Notes: a model not told the origin generated them from the sequence alone. DNA of 35,634 bases from Actinomycetes bacterium (GCA_022396035.1 JAIOXO010000017.1:1-35634), one strand, 5' to 3'. Numbered from the stretch's first letter, positions 24,538 to 32,755 are shown. Numbers and translations are program-made.

Positions 24538-27500
24538 ATGTTCTGCCATCTTCACCTTCACAGTCAGTACAGCATCCTCGAATCCAGTATCGCCATAGAG
24601 GATCTGGTGCAGGCTGCCTGCAGGCACCAGATGGAGGCGGTGGCCCTTACCGACAGAAATGTAATGCATGGAGCCATAGAATTTTACAGCCGGGCCCGCA
24701 GGGCAGGGTTAAACCCCATACTAGGGTGCCAGGTATATGTTAGGACAGAAGGTGTATGGAGCCTGGTTCTGCTGTGTAAAAATGAGGCCGGCTACCGTAA
24801 CCTGTGCCGCCTGGTAAGCCGGGCCCATACCCAGAAAAAGGAGCCGGTTCCCTGTCTGGATCCAGAGCTAATAAGAGCGAACTCATCCCACCTTTTTGCT
24901 CTTGGCCCGGTCAGGCAGGGCCAGATATCGGTATTGCTCAAGCAGGGCCAGGACAGCCAGGCCCGGAAAGCACTGCAGTTTTACCGGGAACTGTTTGGCT
25001 CCAGTTTCTATCTGGAAGTTCAGAGATATCCTGCCGGCTGCATGCAGGCCGGATGTTCGGAGGCCATAATCAATTTTGGCCTAAAAAACAAAGTGGAACT
25101 GGTAGCCACCAATGATGTGCATTACCTGAAGCAGGGTAACTACTCCGACTACCAGGCCATGTACAGGTTAAAATCCATGTCTACCAGAATCGACCCCTAC
25201 CTTGGGCCGGTAGAAGGAGACCAGCACTATTTTAAGACCGCCGGCCAGATGCAGAGCCTGTTTGCAGACCTGCCCTCAGCCATATCCAATACCCGGGCCA
25301 TAGCCGGAAGCTGTAAACTTGACCTTAAACTGGGCAGCCTGGATCTGCCCCGGTTCAAGCCTCCCTACCCCTGCAGCCAGGCAGACTACCTTAAAAAACT
25401 CTGCTGCCGGGGACTGGAAAAAAGATACAGGCAGCCGCAGGCCTCACTGTACCGCCGGCTGAACTATGAGCTGGATACCGTATCTGATATGGGCTACAGC
25501 GGCTACTTTCTTGTAGTCTGGGACATAGCCAGGTTTGCCCGCCGCAACCACATACCCATATGCGGCAAGGGGTCTGCTGCCGGTAGCCTGGTTTCCTATG
25601 TGCTGGGCATTTCCGATGTAGACCCGGTAAAAAATAATCTCTACTTTGAACGGTTCTTAAACCGCCAGAGAAAGCAGCCCCCGGATGTGGATATGGATAT
25701 TGCCCATAAAGACAGGGAAAAAGTAATAGAGTACCTGCAGTCCAGGTATGGTACCAAAAAGGTAGGCCGGGTCTGTACCTTTGCTACCATAAGGCCCCGG
25801 GCGGCAGTAAGGGAAACCTCCAGAATGCTTAATTACAGCAAACAGGAAACAGACCAGCTGCTGCTGGACTTAAGGTATGAAAAAAACCACACTGAAACCG
25901 GCTACCGGGAACTGTCCCTGCTGTCCTCCAAGATATCCAGCCGCATCAGGCATCTATCCACCCATCCTTCAGCAGTTATAGTATCCAACCAGGACCTGGA
26001 AGAAAAAGTGCCCATGATACTTTCTGCCGAAGGAAAGCTTATGAGCCAGTATGACATGGACAGCATAGAAGCACTGGGAATATTAAAGATAGACCTCATA
26101 AACTCCCTGAGCCTTACCCTTATACAGCAGGTAACCGCCATGCTGAAAACCGAAAACCACAACCTGGACCCAAACAACATACCCGGAGATGATCCCCGGG
26201 TTTTTAACCTGATGGCCAGAGGGGCCACCCTGGGGGTATTTCAGCTGGAAAGTACCGGCATCAGGAGCCTGATGCGGAAATTAAAGCCGGCCAGCATCCA
26301 GGATATAGCCCTGCTGCTGTCCCTTTACCGGCCCGGTCCCCGGCAATCGGGCATGGTAAAGGATCTTATCCAGAGAAAGTTTGGCCGGCAGAAGGTTACC
26401 TACCTTCACCCTGACCTTAAACCCATACTGGCTGAAACCTGCGGGATAATAGTCTATCAGGAACAGGTTTTAAGAATTGCCCGCAAGATAGCCGGTTCCT
26501 CTTTCAGCCAGGCAGACCTTTTAAGGAGGGCCATAACCAAAAGGTCAAAAAGCAGGATGCAGCTTCTAAAGCAAACCTTTTTAAACGGAGCCGTAAACAG
26601 GGGTTATTCACCCGGAACAGCCGGGCAGATCTTTGGCTATATATCCAAGTTTGCCAGCTACGGTTTCCTTAAAGCCCATGCTGCCGCCTATGCCCGGCTA
26701 AGCTATGCAACCTGTTACCTTAAGGCCTATTATCCTGCCCATTTTCTAGCCGTAATCCTCTCCAATGGATCCGGCTACTACCCGGCAGCCCAGTATGTGC
26801 AGGAAGCAAGGAGATTAGGGATAACCATACAGCCTCCCTGCATAAACGGCAACGGCTTACGGTTTATACCCTGCAAGAAAGGCAGGTCCATAAGGGTTCC
26901 CCTTATAACCGTAAAGGGACTGGGCCCGGTTACTGTAAACCATATAATAGAAGAAAGAAAAGCCGGAGGAGCTTTTGAAAATTTTACCGACTTTTGCCAG
27001 AGATGTCTGGAGCAGGGCAAAATAAGCAAAGCGGCAGTCCAGAACCTTATAAAAGCAGGGGCTTTTGATTTTGCCGCTTCCAACCGAAAAAGACTCCTGT
27101 TATACTTCTGGCAGAAGCAGAAAAAAGAAGGGCAGGATATGGGCCTGGGCCTGATAACCGACTTTTGCCTGGAAGAAAAAATCAAAATAGAAACAGAGCT
27201 TCTGGGATTTGCCGCTGCTGCCAGCCCCCTTGCCTGCTACCGGCAGCAAATGGAAAAACTGAACACTGTCGACAGCAGCAAATTTCACCATGGAAGCCAG
27301 GTTGCTGCTGCAGGAATGGTAATAAACAGAAGGATAGAAAGAACAAAGAATGGTGAGGATATGCTTTTCTGCACCCTGGAAGATGAAGGGGGCATGTATG
27401 AAGTCCTGTTCTTCCCCCCGGCTTATCGCCAGTACAAAAGAACTGTTACCGGCCATCCGGCACTTGTGGTAAAAGGCAGAGTAAACTACAGGGACGGCAG

Positions 27501-27633
27501 CCTTACGGTTATAGGGTATAAAGCCTGGAGCCTGGAAAACCTGGAAAAGGCCGGTCAAAATTTAAAAGATAACCATATTAGAAATCAGCTGCTGGCAGAA
27601 GCTAAACCGTTATGGCCAAACCGACTAAAATAA
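24538..27633 (+). CDS. dnaE2: DNA polymerase III alpha subunit, DnaE2/ImuC-like (error-prone type)
   Basis: A 1031-residue C-family polymerase, the short length typical of DnaE2/ImuC rather than of replicative DnaE. The PHP domain begins CHLHLHSQYS, but two usual metal ligands look changed: R40 follows TD where active PHP domains have His, and Q65 (GCQVYV) replaces Glu. The palm has the KGSAAGSLVSYVLGISDVDP loop and catalytic PDVDMD (D383, D385) with D519 in LKIDL. Fingers, helix-hairpin-helix (VKGLGPVTVNHI) and an OB-fold domain (about 920-1010) follow. A loss of PHP proofreading would fit translesion synthesis. It starts nine bases after lexA behind AAGGGGG and overlaps dinB by 22 bases, so SOS induction is likely. 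Confidence 0.9.
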   Translation: MFCHLHLHSQYSILESSIAIEDLVQAACRHQMEAVALTDRNVMHGAIEFYSRARRAGLNPILGCQVYVRTEGVWSLVLLCKNEAGYRNLCRLVSRAHTQKKEPVPCLDPELIRANSSHLFALGPVRQGQISVLLKQGQDSQARKALQFYRELFGSSFYLEVQRYPAGCMQAGCSEAIINFGLKNKVELVATNDVHYLKQGNYSDYQAMYRLKSMSTRIDPYLGPVEGDQHYFKTAGQMQSLFADLPSAISNTRAIAGSCKLDLKLGSLDLPRFKPPYPCSQADYLKKLCCRGLEKRYRQPQASLYRRLNYELDTVSDMGYSGYFLVVWDIARFARRNHIPICGKGSAAGSLVSYVLGISDVDPVKNNLYFERFLNRQRKQPPDVDMDIAHKDREKVIEYLQSRYGTKKVGRVCTFATIRPRAAVRETSRMLNYSKQETDQLLLDLRYEKNHTETGYRELSLLSSKISSRIRHLSTHPSAVIVSNQDLEEKVPMILSAEGKLMSQYDMDSIEALGILKIDLINSLSLTLIQQVTAMLKTENHNLDPNNIPGDDPRVFNLMARGATLGVFQLESTGIRSLMRKLKPASIQDIALLLSLYRPGPRQSGMVKDLIQRKFGRQKVTYLHPDLKPILAETCGIIVYQEQVLRIARKIAGSSFSQADLLRRAITKRSKSRMQLLKQTFLNGAVNRGYSPGTAGQIFGYISKFASYGFLKAHAAAYARLSYATCYLKAYYPAHFLAVILSNGSGYYPAAQYVQEARRLGITIQPPCINGNGLRFIPCKKGRSIRVPLITVKGLGPVTVNHIIEERKAGGAFENFTDFCQRCLEQGKISKAAVQNLIKAGAFDFAASNRKRLLLYFWQKQKKEGQDMGLGLITDFCLEEKIKIETELLGFAAAASPLACYRQQMEKLNTVDSSKFHHGSQVAAAGMVINRRIERTKNGEDMLFCTLEDEGGMYEVLFFPPAYRQYKRTVTGHPALVVKGRVNYRDGSLTVIGYKAWSLENLEKAGQNLKDNHIRNQLLAEAKPLWPNRLK

Positions 27634-28784
27634 TACATATAGATATGGATGCCTTCTTTGCCCAGATTGAGCAAAGAGACCATCCCCGGTACAAAAATGC
27701 CCCCCTTATAGTGGGAAGCCCGGTTAACCGGGGGGTTATATCTTCCGCTTCCTATGAAGCCAGGAAATACGGCCTTTATGCCGGCATGCCCATATCCCAG
27801 GCCAAACGGCTCTGTCCCCGGGGAGTATACTTGCCGGTGGACATGGAAAAATACCTGGCCGAATCGGAGGTTATAAGGGACATATTTTTCCAGTTTACTC
27901 CCCTGGTGGAAATGATAGGTTCAGATGAAGGCTTTATGGATGTAACCGGCTGCCAGAAACTGTTTGGTGAAGCGGTAGAGATAGCCAAAAAGATAAAGGG
28001 CAAAATTTATGAGCAGACCAATCTTACCTCCTCGGCGGGAGTGGCCTGCAACAAATTCTTTGCCAAGCTGGCCTCGGGCCTGGACAAGCCCAACGGCCTT
28101 ACCGTATTTGAAGACTGGAAAAAGGTAAGGGACAAAATAAGGGAGCTTCCCGTATCCTATATCTGGGGAGCGGGCAGAGTGGCCCAAAAAAACCTTAACA
28201 GCATGGGAATAAATACCATCGGACAACTGGCTGATACTCCGGAAGATATACTGCAGTCCAAATTCGGCCAACTGGGAAAAATCATGCACCAGCTGGCCAA
28301 CGGCATAGACAACCGCCCGGTAGTTCCCAACCAGGAACCCAAATCCATAGGCAGGGAAACCACCTACAGCCAGGATGTGGGTGACCTGGCAGTACTCCGT
28401 TCCACCCTTCTGGCTCTGGCCCAGAAAGTAGCCCACAACCTCAACCATAAACAGTACAAGGCAAAAACCCTGACCCTGAAGCTAAGGTTTGCTGATTTTA
28501 AGACCATAACCAGAAGCATCACATTAAGCCATTACACCTCGGATATCATGGAGATACACCGGGCATCGACCGCAGTGCTGGCCAAAACTGATATCCATAA
28601 AAAAAAGATAAGGCTTATCGGCATATCTGCCAGCAACTTAAAGCCTGCCTGCATGCTGGCCACCCTGTTTGAACAGCCGCAGCACCAGCGGGGCCAGAAT
28701 ATCACCGATGCCATAGAAAAAATTTCAGACAGATTCGGGCCGGACAAGATAACCCTGGCCCAAATTATGGATAAGCCCGGTTAA
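27612..28784 (+). CDS. dinB: Y-family DNA polymerase IV (DinB-like), catalytic residues intact
   Basis: A 390-residue translesion polymerase. IIHIDMDAFFAQIE carries D11 with steric-gate F16; SSASYEARKYGLYAGMP is the fingers region; SDEGFMD gives D105-E106. These are the three catalytic acids, so this is an active DinB, unlike ImuB, the inactive Y-family partner of DnaE2 in the usual imuABC cassettes. SSAGVACNKFFAKLAS and the helix-hairpin-helix INTIGQLADT follow, then the little-finger domain. The ATG lies within the end of dnaE2 (22-base overlap, no strong ribosome site), so translation is probably coupled. No other polymerase-accessory gene follows; the convergent THUMP gene shares the stop tetramer. 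Confidence 0.93.
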   Translation: MAKPTKIIHIDMDAFFAQIEQRDHPRYKNAPLIVGSPVNRGVISSASYEARKYGLYAGMPISQAKRLCPRGVYLPVDMEKYLAESEVIRDIFFQFTPLVEMIGSDEGFMDVTGCQKLFGEAVEIAKKIKGKIYEQTNLTSSAGVACNKFFAKLASGLDKPNGLTVFEDWKKVRDKIRELPVSYIWGAGRVAQKNLNSMGINTIGQLADTPEDILQSKFGQLGKIMHQLANGIDNRPVVPNQEPKSIGRETTYSQDVGDLAVLRSTLLALAQKVAHNLNHKQYKAKTLTLKLRFADFKTITRSITLSHYTSDIMEIHRASTAVLAKTDIHKKKIRLIGISASNLKPACMLATLFEQPQHQRGQNITDAIEKISDRFGPDKITLAQIMDKPG

Positions 28785-29290
28785 ATTTTACCCAGTACCA
28801 GAAGCTGGTCCGGTTCCAGCAGGGAAACTGCAGCATGCTTGCCTATAATTTCCACCTTTATTATCTTCTCCGGTTTTTCCAGATCTACTTCCCCCGCATC
28901 CACTACATCCGTCAGCTTGATAATCAGCTCATGGTCATCATGCTGGTGATAATGCCTCCGGGTAAGATCCAGTTTCCATTTATCATTTTCCCCTATACCG
29001 GCAGCCACAGAACTTACCGCTGCCCGCATATCTTTAACCTCTGAAGTTATCCATTTATCCACCGGCACATAATGGAAGGTCCAGTTAAAGATATCCTTAT
29101 TCTCCAGACATAAATTTCTAAGCTCTTTTACTGCTGTTTTGGGATCATCAACATCCAGCAAAAACACTCCGCCGTACTCGGACTCCAGAAACTCATGCTT
29201 TACCCCGATTTCACTGAATACTGCTTCCACCGATTGCCTGGCTACATCTTCATGAACAGGATCATAACTTATAATCAAGCTTACACCCAT
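28781..29290 (-). CDS. Stand-alone THUMP-domain protein (Tan1-like)
   Basis: A 169-residue protein made almost entirely of a THUMP domain with its N-terminal ferredoxin-like half: VSLIISYDPVHEDVARQSVE at the start, VFLLDVDDPKTAVKELRNL in the middle, and DLTRRHYHQHDDHELIIKLT with IIKVEIIGKHAAVSLLEP at the end, the RNA-binding face. THUMP domains bind tRNA and are normally fused to modifying enzymes (ThiI, RlmKL). Stand-alone forms like yeast Tan1 assist tRNA acetylation and are mostly archaeal or eukaryotic. No modification enzyme is adjacent. The start chosen is ATG 29290, seven bases after AAGGGGGG; the ATG at 29296 is too close to that site. A TATAAT at 29333-29328 is a likely -10 box. Confidence 0.75.
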   Translation of the reverse strand: MGVSLIISYDPVHEDVARQSVEAVFSEIGVKHEFLESEYGGVFLLDVDDPKTAVKELRNLCLENKDIFNWTFHYVPVDKWITSEVKDMRAAVSSVAAGIGENDKWKLDLTRRHYHQHDDHELIIKLTDVVDAGEVDLEKPEKIIKVEIIGKHAAVSLLEPDQLLVLGKI

Positions 29291-29404
29291 TTCCATTCCC
29301 CCCTTAATAATTTATGGTCACATCTAAATTATATTACCTGTACAAAAAAATTAAAGGTAAAATAATAACTATGTATTGTTTTATGCCTGTTGTATCATAA
29401 GGAT

Positions 29405-30556
29405 ATGATCCCGTTTTCCAAAAAGCTGGTAAAGTCAATAATTATAATAGCTTGCCTGTTAGGCCTGTCCCTTGCGGGAGCTGCCCCGCCTCCAATTAAC
29501 ACCAATACCGGTTTCAACTCTGGCCACAGTAAGATGATTGTCTATCCCTACCTGAGCCCCGAAGATTACCAGTTTAAGATAACCCCTGGAAACCAGAAGG
29601 GAATATACCTTACCGGTTACAGCATGGCCAGCAGGGATAAACGCCAGCAAAGTTATGAACTCATAGACCAAACCGAGCTTAATGCCATAGTATTTAATGC
29701 CAAGGACGACAGCGGACACATAGATTATGATACCCGTAACAGCATGGCCAGACAAATAGGAGCAGATCTGGGCCTGTACAGCCTGAAACAGGTAATAGGG
29801 GAAATGGACCGCAAGAATATTTACAGCATTGCCCGGGTAGTCTTATTCAAAGATCCGGTACTGGCCCAGTCCATGCCTGAGCTGGCCATAATAGACTCCA
29901 GGACCAACCAGCCCCTGAATTCAGAGGGCTCCTACTGGCCGGACTTATATAGCCCCCGGGTATGGCAGTATAATATTGATATTGCCATAGAGCTGGCTGA
30001 GGCCGGAGTAGACGAAATCCAATTTGACTATATCCGGGCGCCGGCCAGAGGAAATGTCAGCTATGCTCTCTATACCCATAACCTTAATCAGCAGACCAAA
30101 GTTGAAGCCATAACCGGTTTCCTGGAGCAGGTAAGAGAGCAGACAGAAAAATACGATGTAAAAATATCGGCAGATGTATTTGGCTTTACCCTGCTAAAAA
30201 CCGACGACCAGGGAATAGGCCAGCAGCTGGAAGCCATACTTCCCTACCTGGATTATCTTTACCCCATGCCCTATCCATCACATTATCCTCCCTATTTTAT
30301 GGGATTTCCCCTTCCCGAAGCCGAGCCCTACCAGGTGATTAGCTACACCCTGGAGAAAGGGCTGGACCGCTCCAATAATCAGGATTGCCTTATAATACCC
30401 TGGATACAGGCTTTTGGCCTGTACATGGACTACACCCCCTACCATATAATGCAGCAGATAGAAGCTTCCAGGGACCTGGGTATAGAAGGATATCTTTGCT
30501 GGAATGCCCGCAACAACTACAGCCTGGTACAGCAGGCCTTAAACTCACAGCCCTGA
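29405..30556 (+). CDS. Secreted putative glycoside hydrolase (DUF4015 family)
   Basis: A 383-residue exported protein of the DUF4015 putative glycosyl hydrolase family, a TIM barrel related to GH13/GHL-type enzymes. A signal peptide (KSIIIIACLLGLSLAGA) precedes the barrel. Family landmarks are KGIYLTGYSMAS, LNAIVFNAKDDSGHIDYD, SYWPDLYSPRVWQYN, DEIQFDYIRAP (probable catalytic Asp), ISADVFGFTL and YLYPMPYPSHY. The substrate is unknown; the family is found in anaerobes and in spore-formers. The start is uncertain. ATG 29405 has AAGG too close for good binding, but TATCAT at 29393-29398 would put a transcription start at the ATG (leaderless). TTG 29390 adds five residues and has no ribosome site. 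The gene is followed by an esterase gene remnant. Confidence 0.82.
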   Translation: MIPFSKKLVKSIIIIACLLGLSLAGAAPPPINTNTGFNSGHSKMIVYPYLSPEDYQFKITPGNQKGIYLTGYSMASRDKRQQSYELIDQTELNAIVFNAKDDSGHIDYDTRNSMARQIGADLGLYSLKQVIGEMDRKNIYSIARVVLFKDPVLAQSMPELAIIDSRTNQPLNSEGSYWPDLYSPRVWQYNIDIAIELAEAGVDEIQFDYIRAPARGNVSYALYTHNLNQQTKVEAITGFLEQVREQTEKYDVKISADVFGFTLLKTDDQGIGQQLEAILPYLDYLYPMPYPSHYPPYFMGFPLPEAEPYQVISYTLEKGLDRSNNQDCLIIPWIQAFGLYMDYTPYHIMQQIEASRDLGIEGYLCWNARNNYSLVQQALNSQP

Positions 30557-30557
30557 A

Positions 30558-30835
30558 TTACAGGTAATCTAAAATATATTGAAGCCTTTCTTCATCAAAA
30601 GCAGCAACCGTATGCAGATCATGGCCATAAAAAGGCATAACTTTCATGATTTTTTACACTGCAGCTGGTTGTATACAACCAAAATGGTAGAAGGAAGACA
30701 GACCAGATCCCTGGCAGCCAGGTGTACCACCTGGCCTTTACCCCGCTGGCCAGATTAAGGTTGTCAAAATAGCCTGAAGACCTGAATACCTGCTACTCTC
30801 TTTCATAAAAACCTCTGGATAACCTGGGCAACTTT
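30558..30835 (-). pseudogene. Decayed C-terminal end of an acetylxylan esterase (AXE1-family) gene
   Basis: Read across frames on the minus strand, this stretch gives the end of an AXE1 esterase. VFRSSGYFDNLNLASG comes first, then, after a one-base shift in a G run (near 30740), KGQVVHLAARDLVCLPSTI and VVYNQLQCKK, then, after a second one-base shift in an A run (near 30655), MKVMPFYGHDLHTV and a normal stop at 30560-30558. This matches the family order YFDxxNLA, then D-x-V-x-P-P-S-T (catalytic Asp), then the GHE/GHD histidine. A TAG also interrupts it before QVFRSS. The N-terminal three-quarters of the gene, including the nucleophile serine, are missing; the FTR gene begins where it should continue. 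Sequencing errors could explain the shifts but not the missing part. Confidence 0.75.
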
Positions 30836-31309
30836 CTAAACCGATAAAAAAATCTCGAACCGGTCGGATGTTGCCTTGCAAATGGGGCATACCCGGGGAG
30901 GATTTTCCTTGGCACAAAGGTACCCACAGACCCGGCAACGGTATACCGGAAGGCTTACCGTAAACCCGGCTTTACCATTAGAGCCTTTACTTGCAGTCCC
31001 CCTTCTTTCCGGTATGGAAGTAAGCTCTTTTTTACCGCTGGCAATATCACTGTCCACATACAGCCCGCAGTAACAGGCTCCATATTCAGCCAGATCCTGG
31101 TCCCGGTAGTCACAGGGACATATTATATCCCTGTCTTTTTCCCTTACTCCCTCTGACAGCCGGCAGGGACAGGACTGATAGCCATATCGCTCCTGGTTAT
31201 CTAAAAGGCCCTCCATTAAAGTAAGGACCAAATCCTGGTCAGGGTTAAGAATGTAGCCTGCTTCCCGGGCTTCCCTCTTCTTTTGGTCATAAAGTTCCTG
31301 GGCCTTCAT
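30836..31309 (-). CDS. Ferredoxin:thioredoxin reductase catalytic chain fused to a rubredoxin-like domain
   Basis: A 157-residue protein. Residues 1-90 are the FTR catalytic (beta) subunit: cysteine pairs CPC (C47, C49), CPC (C64, C66) and CYC (C79, C81), which carry the 4Fe-4S cluster and the active disulfide. In plant FTR the last pair is CHC; here Tyr replaces the catalytic-site His. A Ser/Gly/Lys linker follows, then a rubredoxin-like domain with C125/C128 and C141/C144 (YRCRVCGY...PRVCPICKA). FTR passes electrons from ferredoxin to a thioredoxin-like disulfide; the rubredoxin part could accept or pass on single electrons. The ATG lies one base after the stop of the glutaredoxin-like gene, which is a probable partner. 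No FTR variable (alpha) chain is present, as in other non-photosynthetic forms. Confidence 0.9.
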   Translation of the reverse strand: MKAQELYDQKKREAREAGYILNPDQDLVLTLMEGLLDNQERYGYQSCPCRLSEGVREKDRDIICPCDYRDQDLAEYGACYCGLYVDSDIASGKKELTSIPERRGTASKGSNGKAGFTVSLPVYRCRVCGYLCAKENPPRVCPICKATSDRFEIFLSV

Positions 31310-31310
31310 G

Positions 31311-31598
31311 CTAAATCTCCAGCTTTTCTTTTATTTTGCCCTGGTCAAAACCAACTATACAGTCACTGCCGTCTATTACCATGGTGGGAAATCCGCCGCT
31401 GGGATTATGTTCTTTCATCCGGGCCAGCGCTTCTTCCCTGTCCTCTCCCTGAAGCAGATCAACATCTATATAGTTGTAGGCTACTCCCATGTCCTGGAGC
31501 AAATTCTTGGTTTTCCTGCACCAGCCGCAGGTGCTGAGCGTATATATCATAATATCTTTCTTATGTTCACCCTCTACTTTTTTTGCTTCTAATGCCAC
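31311..31598 (-). CDS. Glutaredoxin-like protein (CGWC active site, GTG start)
   Basis: A 95-residue thioredoxin-fold protein. MIYTLSTCGWCRKTKNLL holds the CxxC active site (C24, C27), and GGFPTMVIDG holds the cis-proline (P71). A short charged N-terminal extension (about 16 residues) precedes the fold. The CGWC motif is unlike the CPYC of glutathione-dependent glutaredoxins and fits NrdH-like or FTR-dependent proteins. The start is GTG 31598, with AGGAGG six bases upstream, overlapping the end of ltaE. The FTR gene follows after one base, so FTR probably reduces this protein. Target proteins are unknown. Confidence 0.87.
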   Translation of the reverse strand: MALEAKKVEGEHKKDIMIYTLSTCGWCRKTKNLLQDMGVAYNYIDVDLLQGEDREEALARMKEHNPSGGFPTMVIDGSDCIVGFDQGKIKEKLEI

Positions 31599-31608
31599 TA
31601 GGACCTCC

Positions 31609-32637
31609 TTATTGTTTAAAAAAAGTTCTAATTTTATCCATAACCAGATCTATATCTTGTTTACTTATCCAGTAATGGGTAACCAGTCTGAAAAATCCAT
31701 TCATAACCGGATTTATTTTTATCCCCTGGCCGGCCAGCCAGTCTACAAATTCCTGTTGCCTGAAACCCTCTGTTGTCACTTTAAAGAACACCATATTTAT
31801 ATCCAGTCTATCCTGTTCCACCTCTATTCCCTCTATCTGTTCCAGCCGTTCTGCCAGATATCCGGCATGTTCATGATCCTCGGAAAGCCTGGCCGCCATA
31901 TCCCTTAATGCCACCAGTCCGCATGCGGCTAGATAACCAGCCTGCCGCATGCCTCCCCCCATAAGTTTTCTGTATTTACGGGCTTTGGCAATAAACTTAC
32001 TGCTGCCGCAGACCATTGAACCTACCGGGCAGCACAAACCCTTGGACAGGCAGAACATAACCGAGTCACTGTAAGCAGCAATTTCTTCAGCCTTAACCCC
32101 CAGACTTACAGCAGCATTAAATATCCTGGCCCCGTCCAGATGCAAAGGTATACTGTGCCTGCTGGCCAGACGGTAGAGATCTTTCATCTCATCCAGGGAC
32201 AGTACCGTTCCGTCGGAATGAGCATTTTCATTACATATCAGCCCCGTATCCGGATGGTGCAGGTCTTCCTCCCTGATTAAGGATTCAACCTGGCTGGTCT
32301 GTACATGTCCCCACCGGTCATCTACCAGCATCAGCTGCACATTGGAAAGAAAGGCAGCCGCACCTGCTTCATGCTGCACAATGTGGTTGGAGCGAGCAAT
32401 AATAACTTCATTTCCCCTGCGGGTATGGGTAAGTAAACACAATTGGTTGCCGAAAGTTCCTGAAGGAACAAACAGGGCTGCCTGTTTGCCCATCAAATCT
32501 GCTGAGACCTCTTCCAGCTGATTAACCGTAGGGTCGTCAGCATAGACATCATCCCCTACCCTGGCATGGGCCATGGCTTTTATCATATCCGTTGTAGGAT
32601 GAGTAACCGTATCACTTCTTAAATCAATACAATCCAT
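31609..32637 (-). CDS. ltaE: Low-specificity L-threonine aldolase
   Basis: A 342-residue PLP enzyme that splits threonine or allo-threonine into glycine and acetaldehyde. Visible: IDLRSDTVTHPT and MAHARVGDDVYADDPTVNQL at the N-terminus, FVPSGTFGNQL (phosphate loop), HLDGARIFNAA (D168, pyridine nitrogen contact) and CLSKGLCCPVGSM, whose K199 forms the Schiff base. The motif usually reads LSKGLGAPVGS; here Cys-Cys precede the proline. Length is normal. It is the first gene of an operon with the glutaredoxin-like and FTR genes, its stop TAA being joined to the next ribosome site (TAAGGAGG). Nothing in the sequence explains why a threonine aldolase is co-expressed with them. Confidence 0.92.
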   Translation of the reverse strand: MDCIDLRSDTVTHPTTDMIKAMAHARVGDDVYADDPTVNQLEEVSADLMGKQAALFVPSGTFGNQLCLLTHTRRGNEVIIARSNHIVQHEAGAAAFLSNVQLMLVDDRWGHVQTSQVESLIREEDLHHPDTGLICNENAHSDGTVLSLDEMKDLYRLASRHSIPLHLDGARIFNAAVSLGVKAEEIAAYSDSVMFCLSKGLCCPVGSMVCGSSKFIAKARKYRKLMGGGMRQAGYLAACGLVALRDMAARLSEDHEHAGYLAERLEQIEGIEVEQDRLDINMVFFKVTTEGFRQQEFVDWLAGQGIKINPVMNGFFRLVTHYWISKQDIDLVMDKIRTFFKQ

Positions 32638-32755
32638 TTAAAAAACCTAAATATTCTTATTGCTATAAATAATACAGGACAATAAACAATAGATAAAATA
32701 AAAATTATTTTATCTATTAATACTAATTACTATCTACTAATTTAATTTAACTTAA

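Noticed and set aside
27612-28784. ImuB assignment for the Y-family protein
   Set aside because: ImuB proteins lack the catalytic acids; here D11, D105 and E106 are all present and the length fits DinB.
30666-30681. 16-bp perfect palindrome TGGTTGTATACAACCA as an operator
   Set aside because: It lies inside the readable VVYNQ segment of the esterase remnant, so it is more simply former coding sequence; it also does not resemble the lexA palindrome.
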